A stretch of DNA of 64,000 nucleotides from Meconema thalassinum (GCA_946902985.2 OX336395.1:291519065-291583064), one strand, 5' to 3'; shown: positions 21,372-32,336, numbered from the stretch's first letter. The notes: a model not told the origin generated them from the letters alone. Program-made: numbers and translations.

Positions 21372-21732
21372 GCTATAGCCAAGGGACAAGAAAGACTTAC
21401 TGCACTTGGAATGCTGTCTATTGAGAAGGGTCTGATTAACAGCATACCGAATTTCAATAACTTCGTTAGGGGCGTGGTGGCTCAGCGGTCAAGCTGTATG
21501 CCTCTCACCAAGGCGGTCCGGGTTCGATTCCCGGTCATTGCATGTGAGATTTTCAAAGTGAAATGCCATGTCCTGTGGTTCGGATTCCACGTAAAAAGGA
21601 GGTCCCGTGGCTCATGATCTCGAGATTAACGGTCACGTTAAACTACAAGCTTCCTTCCTTCCTTCCAATAACTTCGTCATCGAAAAATTCGTCACGTTCA
21701 AGACTCGACGCCTGGAGCTGATCTACAAATAA
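21372..21732 (+). pseudogene. hAT transposase C-terminal remnant, split by a SINE
   Basis: If the SINE at 21467-21665 and one target-duplication copy are set aside, the two outer parts share a single frame. The left part reads KGQERLTALGMLSIEKGLIN; the right part reads EKFVTFKTRRLELIYK and then a stop. This is the end of the hAT dimerisation domain (family RLS-x-LA-x-LSIE and F-x-x-x-KARR). Only the last 48 or so codons are present, so no catalytic part remains. A related remnant lies at 33115-33340. Confidence 0.7.
21467..21665 (+). mobile_element. tRNA-derived SINE family B with (CTTC)n tail and target duplication
   Basis: A 199-bp insert between 12-bp direct repeats CAATAACTTCGT (21455-21466 and 21666-21677). 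It begins TAGGGGCGTGGTGGCTCAGC (A box TGGCTCAGCGG), has a B box GGTTCGATTCCC, and ends CTTCCTTCCTTCC. It interrupts the hAT remnant. An inverted copy is at 27265-27462. Pol III would transcribe it; mobilisation would need a LINE partner. Confidence 0.85.
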
Positions 21733-22080
21733 GGTAAATTAATGTTTGTGCATGCAGCCCCACCAATGGCGATATGTGCGAGCCGCCACTGGTCATACCA
21801 TTGAACTCTAGAATGCAAGTCAGCTGATATGTCGTGATTCTTTTCATAATTTATATTTGATCGTACGTACCTCTGTACAACGTTATATGTATGGTATTTT
21901 CCAATAATACGGTAGGTTTACGGTCTACTTTATTTTCGAATTGAGATTTGTAATGCAGTAACCTATTCTGCGTTTATGGATACGTCTTACATCAAATATT
22001 GACATAATAGGCCTAAATAGCATGAGAAATACACGTAGACCCTATTATAGGCTATAAGTTATTAGTCACAGAATTATAAC
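21733..22080. other. No recognised feature
   Basis: AT-rich DNA between the hAT remnant and the THAP remnant; possible remains of the same element or intron. Confidence 0.35.
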
Positions 22081-22103
22081 CTAGGCCATGCTTATATTAC
22101 AGA

Positions 22104-22300
22104 ATTCCATGGAAACGTCCAGATGCATTAAAGAAATGGGTTATAGCTGTGAACACTTCTATAAATCATGCTACTTGTTTCATTCAAATAGAAACAAACC
22201 ACTGCTTAAAGATGATGCGGTACCTGAAATTTTCAATTTCCCACAGCATCAGCTTCAGCTACCCAAGAAAAGACCGCGAGTTATTGAACGACAAGTAGCC
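22104..22300 (+). pseudogene. THAP-domain second-half exon remnant
   Basis: After an acceptor-like TTATATTACAG, one frame reads PWKRPDALKKWVIAVN. The next frame reads CEHFYKSCYLF and KPLLKDDAVPEIFNFP. These match the middle and end of a THAP zinc finger (KKW, C..HF, LK-x-DAVPTxF). A deletion and frameshift between the two pieces has removed residues around the C-x-x-H pair. Function would be DNA binding in a P-type transposase or host THAP protein. The first half may correspond to 19763-19912, but a link is not shown. Confidence 0.5.
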
Positions 22301-22440
22301 TATAAGTTGAAGTATGTAGACCTAGGCATAATATTTACTGTTACATTTTTCATCAGCATAGGCATAAAATTTCACATTTTCCAGTATACTTTTATTATGT
22401 CAGTTTATTATGTTTGATATTTTGAAATCTATTGGAATAA

Positions 22441-23435
22441 AGTACAGGGTAGGAGGGCGATATACAATCTATACAGAAACCAGACAGCAGTCATTCGAGC
22501 TGAAGGACATGAGAGAGAAGCTGGTATTCAGAAAGGTGACTGCAACTTATCACCCATACTTTTCAATCTTTACATTGAACAAGCAATGAAGGAAATTGGA
22601 GAAAAATTTAAAGTGGGAGTGAAGATTCAAGGAAAAATAATTTCAACTCTGAGATTTGCTGAAGTCATCGTCATCTTGGCCGACACGCCTGAGGATTTGA
22701 ATGAGTTTTTGAATGGTATGGACTCCGTCTTACGGAATGAATACATGATGAAAATTAACAAATGTACAACAAAAATACTGGAATGCAGCCGAAATAAATC
22801 AGAAACCTCTATGGACATGAAATTGGCAGGTGAAAAGCTGAAGGAAGTAGGAGACTTCTGTTACTTAGGAAGCAAAATAACCAGTGATGGACGAAGCAAA
22901 GAGGAAATAAAAAGTAGGTTGGCTCAGGCAAGGAAAGCCTTCCTACAAAAAAGGAATATGTTGACATCGAATATAGATTTAGGTATTAGGAAGTCATTTG
23001 TGAAAGCCTTTGTCTGGAGCGTGGCGCTCTATGGAAGTGAAACTTGGACTATTGGTGCAGCAGAAAAGAGGAGAATTGAAGCATTTGAAATGTGGTGTTA
23101 CAGGAGAATGATGAAGATCAGATGGGTAGATAAGGTTACAAACGAAGAGGTATTAAGACGAGTGGGAGAGGAGCGATGTTTCTGGTGACTGCTAATGAAG
23201 ATAAGATATAGGTTGGTAGGACACATACTAAGACACCCAGGAATAGCAACCTCAGTTATGGAAGGAAGGGTTGAGGACAAGAACTGTAGGGGTAGACCAA
23301 GGTTAGAATATGTTAAACAGATTGCTTCGGATGTAGGGTGTGGTAGCTATGTAGAGATGAAACGATTAGCTCAAGACAGGGAGGCATGGAGAGCTGCATC
23401 AAACCAGTCAAAATACTGAAGACTCAAACAACAAC
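22441..23435 (+). pseudogene. Non-LTR retrotransposon RT and C-terminus, 5'-truncated
   Basis: The frame from about 22500 reads KGDCNLSPILFNLYIEQAMK, TLRFAEVIVILADTPEDL, CYLGSKITSDGRSKEEIK, ALYGSETWTIGAAEKRR, a stop at 23186, then YRLVGHILRHPGIATSVMEG and GRPRLEYVKQIASDVGCGSY. The RT catalytic AxDD is changed to FAEV, so it is dead. It ends in CTCAAACAACAACA at about 23435. Same family as 16727-17392. An RTE-like clade is likely but not certain. Confidence 0.8.
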
Positions 23436-23496
23436 ATGTCAGTCTTGGAGACGATAAAAAGAATTCGCCCTTTGTACAGGCTCATCGCTGGCTTGT

Positions 23497-23570
23497 ATAT
23501 AAGGAGCGGGGCCGTTGGGCTTGGGAGTGGTCAATCGTTTTGTTCGGTGGAGTGATGTAGACACCACAGC
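23497..23570 (+). promoter_or_regulatory. Left promoter and terminal direct repeat of the RT element
   Basis: TATATAAG at 23497-23504 is followed 26 bp later by TCAATCG (arthropod initiator form TCAGT in the right copy) and the repeat CGTTTTGTTCGGTGGAGTGA. The same arrangement with GATAAAAGGG is at 27140-27211. A transcript from the left copy running past the right copy would have terminal redundancy. Confidence 0.5.
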
Positions 23571-23596
23571 AGCTAATATTCTCAGTAACGTTTAAC

Positions 23597-23734
23597 ATGG
23601 TTGTGTCGACCTTCACACCGTCGCCGTCGGGGGATGGTCCTATCGGAGAGGGCCATTTACGGAGCGATCCAACACGCCTAAGGTTCACTACACCCGGTAC
23701 CCGGGTGGAGTACAACCCTGAGGAAGAAGAGTGA
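23597..23734 (+). pseudogene. Short ORF after the left repeat; first ORF of the RT element (broken)
   Basis: ATG at 23597 opens a 45-codon frame beginning MVVSTFTPSPSGDG and ending VEYNPEEEE. Other open pieces follow in another frame (about 23847-24122: FQLEEPDDEEEWWYDPQYP). Composition is Pro/acidic. No known domain; position suggests a capsid-like or RT-leader ORF. Confidence 0.35.
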
Positions 23735-24219
23735 TCACCCTCTACCGGACAGATTCATATCTACCGACAATCAGTGGTTACGGTGGCATTCAGCACCGTG
23801 GGACGTTCTTGATAACGACCTTCAACCACTCCAGGATCCGGGCGTAGTGGCCCCTGGCAGACCAGGAGGAGAGGTGGGCACTCCCACCGGAGCGGCAGCA
23901 GCTGACTTCCAACTAGAGGAACCGGACGACGAAGAAGAGTGGTGGTATGATCCTCAATACCCCGCCGGCCACCAATTCTCATCCGACAACCAGCAGAGGA
24001 CCCTACAGGAACTGAGTTCCCTCGCACCTTCAAGGAAACCACCAGTTCCAGACAGGCATGTGTCAGTGGCAGTGAAAATGGCTCACCCGGTACCATACTG
24101 TGATACACCCCTAGGACGATAATGGTCGAGGGTGTTAGTCTACCAAGGCCCACGAACGCTCCCTGTGCTACGAAGCCTTCAGCCCTAATGGACACGGTCA
24201 TACAGTGGAATTTGATACC

Positions 24220-24776
24220 CATTTAAAGGACACTACGCCTTCCCCGTCTTCCTAGTGCCTAAGGGAGACGGGTCGGCTAGAATCATATATGACTCCCTTC
24301 ACAAACAAACCACATTTCAGTTTGAAGGGACCAAATCACCCTGATGCGTTGGCCATCAAACTAGATCTCAAATCAGTTTTTTACCAGATACCTCTGGAAC
24401 AGCGCACAAATGAACTTTGGGGGTATACTACAGACATAAACATTATATTTGGGCCAGGCTCCCGATGGGGCACGCCTTGGCCCCATCGGTGATGCAAAGG
24501 TGAGCCGAGGCCATTCGGGAAATCATCGAACGTGAATTTAATGTCAAAATGATCCCGTATTTGGATGAATGGCTCATATATGGGACAGAAGGAGTGGCCG
24601 CCGAAGAAATTGTGCTATACCTTGAGGTAGTGTTGGGAGTGACCCTTAACCGAGGACCCTATGCAGTTGATAACCTACTTGGGGGTTGTAACCAATATTA
24701 CGAACAGTTGTGTGGTTTTGCATTCGGACACACAGAAGAAAGTGATACGACTATACCAGGCCCAAAACAACTGTGA
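24220..24776 (+). pseudogene. Reverse transcriptase domain of the unclassified element
   Basis: Pieces in order: HYAFPVFLVPKGDGSARIIY (fingers), AIKLDLKSVFYQIPLEQRT (motif A Asp), then after frame changes REIIEREFNVKMIPYLDEWL (motif C, YxDD altered to YLDE), and ITYLGVV. Several frameshifts and stops break it, and the second catalytic Asp is Glu. The motif style is DIRS/PAT-like rather than Gypsy or BEL. Confidence 0.6.
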
Positions 24777-25369
24777 ACATGAGGGAGGAGCCAGATTCAC
24801 GCGCTCACCCGCGCCAGCCAATTGCATAGCGCGGCGTTGCCTAGTTAACTGCGACCTCTGGGCTCGCTATGCCGTACGAAATCTTTATTTCTCTCCGCGC
24901 ACGAAAATCATTAAATATCCAATTATTCAGATGAACCTATGTTACAGAGCTAAACATTTTGAAGTTAACAGTCCAAATCCCGTGACGGTACGACCAGCCG
25001 TTCGGGAGATAGCATCTGTCCTTGAACAGAAAGGATAATTAGAGTGAAGAATGGTTAGGTGTCGAAATCTTTAGTTTCGCTGGGGAAGATAACGAAGAGT
25101 GACAGCATTGCTGTATTAATTCATTAGTGGAGCCTAAACAAGTTAGTGCTGTGAGCTGAAGTCTGTAACTCATAACAATGTTCCTTAGCAGCCGAGTGGC
25201 AGTCGAACAGCCAGGCAAGAAATATAATTTTCAGGGTATATGACCTTTTAAAGAATCCTTCGAATACAGAAGTACGTGAAAACACAAAATCTGATAACCT
25301 GTGTTGTAGTGGTGTCGGCAAATATGTTTTTTTTTTTTTTGCGTGTAATTGAGTCGAATAAAACTCACC

Positions 25370-25480
25370 TCTTCACAGTCTTACCTCACTAGGCATAGTG
25401 TACCCGGTTCAAACCCTGAGACAAGAACTAAATGTCTTGATTGAGCCGTGAATCGAATCTGGACATCATGGGTGACAGCA
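25370..25480 (-). repeat. SINE family A, 5' portion only
   Basis: GTGAATCGAATCTGGACATC and AGTGTACCCGGTTCAAACCC match the head half of SINE A. It is cut off where the next SINE copy (25484) begins. Confidence 0.5.
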
Positions 25481-25483
25481 AGA

Positions 25484-25905
25484 GTTGTTGTTGTTGATGA
25501 TGATGATTGTTTTAGGGGCTTTGCGACATCGTGGTCATGTAGCCCCGTGTATTTGGGTGTGTGTGGAATTTGTCAGATATTCTGTGACACTGTGATGTCT
25601 GTACTAGTGTGTATATTTGTAATTGAGGTAGGATTTGCGTAGGAAGCGGCCGTGGCCTTCCGTTAGGTACTATCCCGGCATTTGCCTGGAGTAGAAGTGC
25701 GAATCCACAGAAAAATCCCTTCCATGATGGCTGAGGTAGGAATCCAACCCACATATTCCCAGGTTTGCATCAAGAGGCCGAGTGTACCCTGTTCCAGCCC
25801 TCAGACCAGAATTACATTTCTTGGGAATCGTACCCGGGACTCCGCGGTGACAGCCAAGAATGGACAGCAATGTACTAGCCAGTACACCACAAGGTGGTCT
25901 CCAAT
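25484..25905 (-). mobile_element. SINE family A, near full-length copy
   Basis: Read on the minus strand: tRNA-like head with B box GGTACGATTCCC, the conserved body (GGCAAATGCCGGGATAGTAC, GGCCACGGCCGCTTCC), the tail CTACATGACCACGATGTCGC, and a simple tail of ATC and CAA units (seen as TTGTTGTTGATGATGATG at 25484-25505). This is the clearest copy with both head and tail. Confidence 0.7.
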
Positions 25906-26034
25906 AAACAAAAACTGATCCCAACAAATTGTTTTCTCTATTTCTATTACCGTATAAAGGGCCAACACGCAGTGTTAGAATGGCTTGGGGTGTAGATTAC
26001 GTCATGTGATATAATAACGTTGTAATATTTGACG

Positions 26035-26375
26035 GGCTTGGACATATTGGTACTCTAGCCCCGTGTACTTGTCTGAAAATCTGGGTTACTGTAGTGTCTG
26101 TATTAGAGTGTGTGTATTTGTATTCTGGTGAAGACTGGGAAGGAGGCGGCCGAGGCCTTAAGTTAGGAACCATCCCGGCATTTGCCTGGAGTAGAAATGA
26201 GAAACCACTTTCAGGATGACTGAGGTAGGAATATACCCCACATCATCCTAGTTTTGCCTCACGAGGTTGAGTGAACCCTGTTCCGGCCCTCAGACTAGAA
26301 TTAAATAGCTTGGCAGAGCCGGGAATCGAACCCGGACCCCCTGGGCCACGGCCAAGGTGGTCACTTGCACGAATA
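26035..26375 (-). mobile_element. SINE family A copy
   Basis: Contains GGAGGCGGCCGAGGCC, CCATCCCGGCATTTGCCTGG, and GCCGGGAATCGAACCCGGAC (B box on minus strand). Internal small deletions; inserted in the RT element between RT and RNase H. Confidence 0.7.
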
Positions 26376-26479
26376 ACGTTTGTGTCTCATCTTATATATG
26401 CCTCATATCACATTGTGTGCAATCCGTTGTGAGCATAGATATTCGTAGGATTAGGTCCCCCAGCCCGTACATGCACTTA

Positions 26480-27140
26480 CATTCGGAGCTCCTTGTGTTC
26501 AGGGGGAAGGTCGTGCGCATACTGCGAGTGTAGAGCTGTGTCAACTCCCGCAAGTCTCACTGTGGCAACAGTGCTTAGCTGGACGCGCGCTACTGGGCGA
26601 GCTCATGTTCACAGTTGTTTTGGGTCTGGTATAGTACGAGATATCCCACACTATTCGGAGAAACAGGCCCAACAGGCGGCGGGATACCTAAGCTGGACCT
26701 GTTGGGTCATGGGATGGCCTATGCCCTGGCTGCCGAAGGGTATTGGCCTAAGAGACTACTGACTCCAGAACTAGTATCGACCCCCCGTGACATCTCCATT
26801 AGGACCCAAGCCGATGCAACTCCATGGAGCATCGCTGCGGTGTGGAAGGCTGGGCACAGGCCTTCCGAGCTCCAACCACCATTAATCAAGTAGAGACGGC
26901 GCCTTATGGATACTTGAAGATGTGAAAGATGTGCAGTTTGACAGACTCGAGCGTGGCTCGCTATACTTTAAGTTCGGGGCGTGGCCCCTTGTTATATTCT
27001 TGTTCTTGTATGTTAAACTAATAAAGCCGGCAGTAGAGCGGGACGTACGCCTCGCGTGGCGAAGCATCGCTTCACTGGATAATCCAGCTGATGCGCCCTC
27101 CCGGGCCGTACTAGACGATGTACATGCGCGTCTCCTTTAG
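26480..27140 (+). pseudogene. RNase H-like region of the unclassified RT element
   Basis: Frames contain EKQAQQAAGYLSWTCWVM, then TQADATPWSIAAVWKAGHR (candidate first catalytic Asp), and VRLAWRSIASLDNPADAPSR at the end, the usual position of the last RNase H motif before the stop at 27140. The NPAD-x-PSR ending differs from the Gypsy ADALSR form. Broken by frameshifts; type of element uncertain. Confidence 0.5.
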
Positions 27141-27211
27141 GATAAAAGGGGCACGCGCTCGGGAGGACGCGTCAGTCGTTTTGTTCGGTGGAGTGATGTA
27201 GATCCCACAGC
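27140..27211 (+). promoter_or_regulatory. Right promoter-like copy and terminal direct repeat
   Basis: GATAAAAGGG at 27140-27149, initiator-like TCAGTCG at 27172-27178, then CGTTTTGTTCGGTGGAGTGA. Partner of 23497-23570. Confidence 0.5.
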
Positions 27212-27264
27212 TGGACCCTGTTCGTTTGCTGTATGACTTATTTTAGGTCTAAGTTTCGACCTGC

Positions 27265-27462
27265 TTTGAAGAAACAGAAGCTTGTAGTTTTACGTGACCG
27301 TTAAGCTTGTGATCATGAGCCAAGGGACCTCCATTTTACATCGAATCCGAAACACAGGACATGGCATTTCACTTCGAAAATGTCACATGCAATGACCGGT
27401 AATCGAACCTGGTCCACCTTGGCGAGAGGCGAATAGCTTGACCGCTGCGCAACATGCCCCAT
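27265..27462 (-). mobile_element. tRNA-derived SINE family B, minus-strand copy
   Basis: Reverse complement of the element at 21467-21665, with about one difference per ten bases by eye: GGTAATCGAACCTGG (B box), GACATGGCATTTCACTTCGA, and CTTGTAGTTTTACGTGACCG. The (CTTC)n tail is reduced. Confidence 0.75.
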
Positions 27463-27830
27463 TGCCTTGAAGAATATAAAACATGTGGTTGTTTTGTATA
27501 AATAAGATATGTATTTTTGACCACTATGCATCTATTTAATTGTTTAGTTGTAGGCTTACGCATATTCACACACATATGAATGCTGCCTTTGAGTTAATAA
27601 AAATGTTGAATACAAATTACCATATCTTTTGTTCTTTATTCTTTGTCATTTTTATTTTATTTTAATGTACGTACGGCTTGTATTTTTTGCCAGTAGGCCT
27701 ATAGTTATTGTGTATGCTGCCTTTGATCTATCTAAGGATAAAAATGATGAACAATCAGGCTGCAATATAATATTTTATGTTGGCGTATATTCCTAGTCAT
27801 TTTAAGTGTGGTTTATTTTAGTCAATTTAC
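27463..27830. other. No recognised feature
   Basis: AT-rich DNA without supported coding or repeat match. Confidence 0.35.
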
Positions 27831-27832
27831 CC

Positions 27833-28110
27833 TCTAGGTTGGTGGTTCCCACGGACTCAGCGAGGGAACTCACCACTACCGCCTCTATGGGCAGTGTCCT
27901 GGAGCTTGGAACATCTGGTCGGGATGGATAAAACTGGGGAGGTGTGATCATCACTTCGCCCAGGCGGCCTCACCTGCAAAGCGAACTGGGGCCTCATGAG
28001 GGATGGGAAGGAATGGAAGATTGGGATGGATAGGCTAGGAAGATGGAAGGAGGCGGCCGTGGCCTGACAGTAGGTACTGCCCCCGTAATTGAATTATATA
28101 GAGACCACGG
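27833..28110 (+). repeat. Dispersed repeat joined to SINE-A body
   Basis: TTGGTGGTTCCCACGGACTC, GGGCAGTGTCCTGGAGCTTG and CGCCCAGGCGGCCTCACCTG look like a conserved dispersed element. From 28045, AAGGAGGCGGCCGTGGCCTG is the SINE-A body (SINE oriented minus). Class of the first part unknown. Confidence 0.4.
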
Positions 28111-28139
28111 TGGCTATTTTGGAAATTATAGCGAAAGTT

Positions 28140-28620
28140 GTGGCTGTCATAGTTATGACGTGGGTAGTCATGACGTAAGCACGGATGACGCAGACGTTAT
28201 GCCAGCAGGCTACTTGAGCTGAGATTCTCAGTGACGTCAGCATTTATTCGAGAAGGATCCGAGATGTACGACGCAGTCGCAGGAAACGTGGAATTCTGCT
28301 GAGGAAGAAATTATGCTATTGGAGGGGAGGCTTAAACCAATGAACGATAGTCTGAAGGAAGACGGAGATTGCTGAAACTATGGTATTTTTATTACTTTTT
28401 GGAATGCAGAATTGTGGAAATCCATTTGCAGTAGAGGCATTGATCTGGAATTTTGGTGAAATTTATTTTCAGTTTTTGAATTTTGAAAATCCGTCATGTA
28501 TTGACGAAGTTGGAACTTCTAGCGATGACGTAGTAACACGCGATGGAAGGGATAGATACGCCCCTCATGAAGTTCATAAAAGGCCTTGCGCAGAAGAGAG
28601 GAGCCTCATTCGCTCATTCC
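28140..28620 (+). promoter_or_regulatory. CRE-like motif cluster with a TATA-like box
   Basis: TGACG motifs occur at about 28155, 28169, 28187, 28231 (full palindrome TGACGTCA) and 28525. They are followed by CATAAAAGGCC at about 28574 and an initiator-like TCATTC/TTCTCAG region about 35-50 bp downstream. This resembles a Pol II promoter with CREB/ATF sites, possibly an LTR U3. Downstream to 31690 no coding region is recognised; AATAAA occurs near 31668. Confidence 0.4.
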
Positions 28621-31600
28621 TCATTCTCAGATTATAAATCGTCTGATATTCAATCGTCAGATCTCAAATAGTCATTTCAGTGAAACGTCGAGTGAGATTA
28701 TTAGTGAAAAAGTCGTCTTTGTAACGCGTGGCGAAGCCACTGCATAAAACGAGAGTCGAACATACAAGCAGTGCAGGTTTACTGTGAAGTAAATCTAGGT
28801 GAAGTTGAAACGACACTCATAACGCTTCTACAAGATTAGCTGTGAACAGTTAGCGGTCGCCTATAAGCTAATTCTCTTGTGCATTGCTACAGTAAGGACT
28901 GTAGAAAAGCTGAACAATTTCGAGGAAGTATTTTGGAAGTTATTGACAATTTTAGACGACTGACAAAAGTGATTTTCTCGCCACAGGAGAAACACTTTGT
29001 ATAGCCAGACTCTACGCTACGGCTGACAGGGCTAGTGAAATAGGGAGACTTCAGATTGCTTTTGTGACACAACACTGCAGTATAATGGAGCAATTTAATA
29101 TGGCAGTTTGTTCTTCTAATACTATTACCGAAGAGAAGATGGAAGGTTAAAAGACTTAATGCAATTGGAACATATTTCAACGGAGTAAGATAGCAGCATG
29201 GAACTTCGCTAATTGCTATTCCATACAAGCGAACATGTGGTAAATAACCATCTACACCCATGTTTCGTGATTAAAGGCTGAATACTATCAAACAGCAATA
29301 GAAATGATTTCATACTTTCTGAATATGAATATTTCTTCGGAAATTTATACAAAAACTTCATGGCGATTTTCAACTGGAACTTCAGGGATTTTTCAAGAGA
29401 GGTCAGGGTTGTCCCGACTCACAAAGAAGATTATTGCCGGAAGGATGTCGTTCGTCTTCGTGAAGCAGTTCGATTCTCCGATGGTGCTGTTTCTGGTTTC
29501 GAGGATGGAGCTCAGCTTTAACTTGGTGAAATGGATCCATCAACAGTCTTCTTTGGGGAATTTTCCTCTGGAACGTCAATCGGCAGATAAGGTAGTCGTG
29601 AACGTTTATTGTATTTGAGTTTCTTAGCAATATTTGAGCAACCATTTTTCCCATATTTTTGTCCTCATGTATTTTATGCCCGATATTCTTGTTTGAGATT
29701 CCTATTCTCAGTACACCTTGATGAGTTATGCCTTTTTCGACGTTTTATTAAGACATTGTTATGTCATGGGCATAGTTAAATGATTTTGAATCAGTTGAGA
29801 CTGATATTTAGATTTTTCAGTAATTAATATTTTTGTAGTCACGATTTGACTGTAAGTTAATGATTTTTATGGCAGATTTAAATTCAGATAGCGTGTCACT
29901 TTATTAAAGTAATTCTACCCCAGTTTAATTACTTTGACCAATTTTCTGTCATCATCAAGAAGAAAGAACATTTAAATGATTTTAGAGCGTTAAAATCCAG
30001 TACGTTGTCGACGATCTTGGAAATACTAGTCGTTATTTGAATTGATTGCAACACAGACATTTATCGTCAGTCATGAACGACCATTGCATCTTAGGCAATT
30101 TTGTGAAAGATGAACATTAATTATGAATTATTGAATGCATTAAATTCGTGAAACTTGTGTTAGGTTTTTTTTCATATAGAGATTTATATAATGATGTTTG
30201 CATTCCCCAGTCTAATTGGATTCTATTCGACTATTTTGCAGTTAGTCGCACTTTGTTTGATGATAGTATTTTTATACTACAATTCTTTGAAGATGTTAAT
30301 CTTAAATTTTGATAGACCAGACAGGCGTATATAAGCGTATTCACTATTAAATTTGTTTGTGATTGGCAAATTTTTATTTCATTTCGATTCATGAATGAAA
30401 TCCACGAAGTTTAAATGACAACAGTTTTGAAACAATTATTGATATAAGAATTTTTAAGTGGAACTATGAATGTATAATCGATAGTGCAGCGGACATGTTG
30501 AAAGTCGCTGATGTATAATGCCCTTAAATAAATGAAGGAGATTCCCACAGTAATTAATAATGATAAAGATTGTGTTAGGGGAGGTTTTTGTAAATGCTGT
30601 GGAAGATTTTGTTGCCGTATATTTTAATATATGATGAATTTTGGGCTATTTTGAATGCAGTTTGTGCATTATTTTGTAAGCGAAGTATTTTCCGCTAGAG
30701 TGTATTGTCATAGTTCGTTGAAAATTAATCAAGTGAATTTACTGTTATAATTAACAAGAGTTTTGAAAGAATTTGAGATAAGATTTTGAATGAAGATTAC
30801 CGTCACAAATAATTAAAATTATTACAACCTTTATTAAACCAGATTGTGACATGTACATGTATAACTAACCTTCATTGGTCGATTATATTAAACACGATTA
30901 TGAATTTACCAACCGGATAAAACATGTGGTTCAATGTATTTCTTAAATTAATAATTTAAATAATTTAAATGTTGATATTGTTATTGTAAATAATAAATGT
31001 AAATATCTTTGACAATAATGTGGAACGAAAGTAATGTTAAAGGCGTGTTTAAAATTTTTGTAATTATTTTCGACAATATTATAAACAATTTCTAATTGTT
31101 ATAAATAATTTATGTGATTTTGTTATAAACATTTAAGAGTGTGTTTTATACTCTAAACTATGCTTTTTAAACATTTGGATGATAGCTTAACAAGTTTAAA
31201 GATAGTTAAAATAATCCAGTGGGATGTGAGTTAAGCATTTGAAAGATTTGCGTCAATATGTATGAGTTGTCTTGTAGACATTTAAAGCTTTAAAAGGAGC
31301 TGAATTCTTACGCAAGTGTGGCGTGACGAGTGCGCCCCATTTGACAGGTGTGAGCCAGGTTAAAGAGTAGACCAGCCGGCCAGACATCTGGTTATAAGCG
31401 GGTGAGGTCGATACTCCGGCCTTGTGCCTATTAATACTAGTGTTATGTTTATTAAAAGAAACCAAATGCTCTATATATGTCGTACCCTGACTTCCTCATC
31501 CAATCCAAATGTGTTATAAAATGTTACGTTATTTTGAGCTCAAGGGAGCTAACATATTGTTTGATAAATTTGCAAGTCCTTTAGGAGGACGTAGTCAGAT

Positions 31601-31860
31601 TGACATAGGCTACTGATAGCCACGTTTATTTTGTTGAGTTGTGAAAATCATACTCTTTATTTGAAAATAAAGCTTTTGTACAGTTCAAAGTTCTTGCCGT
31701 CGTTCTGGTTCATTTTTAAATGTCATGGTGAAGGTTATTGTGGGAGCATACTTTAATGATCCTGTTGTCAACCCAATCCCCGAGATATTTATAAGAGGTA
31801 AGTAAAAGTAAGTATGAAACCCCGTCTATTTTGGTGTGTTCCACAATAATTTTTCTTGGT
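28620..31860. other. Long AT-rich non-coding stretch
   Basis: Small reading frames at 28887-29261 and 29304-29654 exist on both strands but match nothing I know. From 29650 to 31250 the sequence is AT-rich with no coding signal. AAAATAAAGCTTTTGTACAG near 31667 is a plausible polyadenylation region. It may be a long LTR, a non-coding transcript, or intron. Confidence 0.35.
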
Positions 31861-31869
31861 AACTTCTGT

Positions 31870-32225
31870 GTTCAAACCTCGGTAGTATCTGTCAGTGCCA
31901 TTTTCATTGATGTAGCTGAGCTGGTGCGATTGATTGTTGGCAATCCGATTGAGGGGGCGGATATCTGACAGCCTACTATCCGGGTAAACGGGGACAGTAC
32001 CATCCCGGCATTTGCCCGAAGACGAAGTGGGAAACCACGGAAAACCACTTCGAGGATGGCTGAGGTGAGAATCGAACCTCCTCTACTCATTTGGACCACC
32101 CGAGGCTGAGTAGACCCCGTTCCAGTCCTCATACCACTTTTCAAATTTCGTGGCAGAGCCGGGAATCGAACCCAGGACCTCCGGGGCGGAAGCTAACCAT
32201 GCTGACCGCTACGCTACGGAGGCGA
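31870..32225 (-). mobile_element. SINE family A with intact Pol III boxes
   Basis: On the minus strand the head is CGCCTCCGTAGCGTAGCGGT (A box TAGCGTAGCGG, 32206-32216) with B box GGTTCGATTCC (32162-32172), 34 bp apart as in tRNAs. The body GGTTTTCCGTGGTTTCCCAC and GGGCAAATGCCGGGATGG follows. The best copy for the tRNA-derived head. Confidence 0.85.
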
Positions 32226-32336
32226 CCTTAAGTGTGAAATTACTATAATATTTTGAAATATGTATTTCGGCGTAAGTTCCGTTTAGTTTACCGTTCGCCT
32301 AAATGTTCAAAAGTACCTCTTTTACTTGTAACTCGT

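Larger units (their letters stand above)
23490..27211 (+). mobile_element. Unclassified reverse-transcribing element with terminal direct repeats
   Basis: Both ends carry a TATA-like box about 30 bp upstream of an initiator-like TCARTCG that starts a 41-bp direct repeat (23530-23570 and 27171-27211, 38 of 41 identical). Between them are a short proline-rich ORF, an RT region with YLDEWLI, and an RNase H-like region with QADATPWSIAAVW and NPADAPSR. The YLD-x-WLI motif is typical of DIRS/PAT-type RTs; the RNase H motifs differ from usual Gypsy ones. No integrase or tyrosine recombinase was recognised. Later insertions (three SINE-A pieces at 25370-26375 and unknown sequence at 24780-25370) interrupt it. 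Confidence 0.55.

Noticed and set aside
26615..27140. Viral (hepadna-like) origin for the element because of ADATP and NPADAPSR in RNase H
   Set aside because: The RT motif YLDEWLI is DIRS-like, and short RNase H motifs are weak evidence. Kept as an unclassified retroelement.
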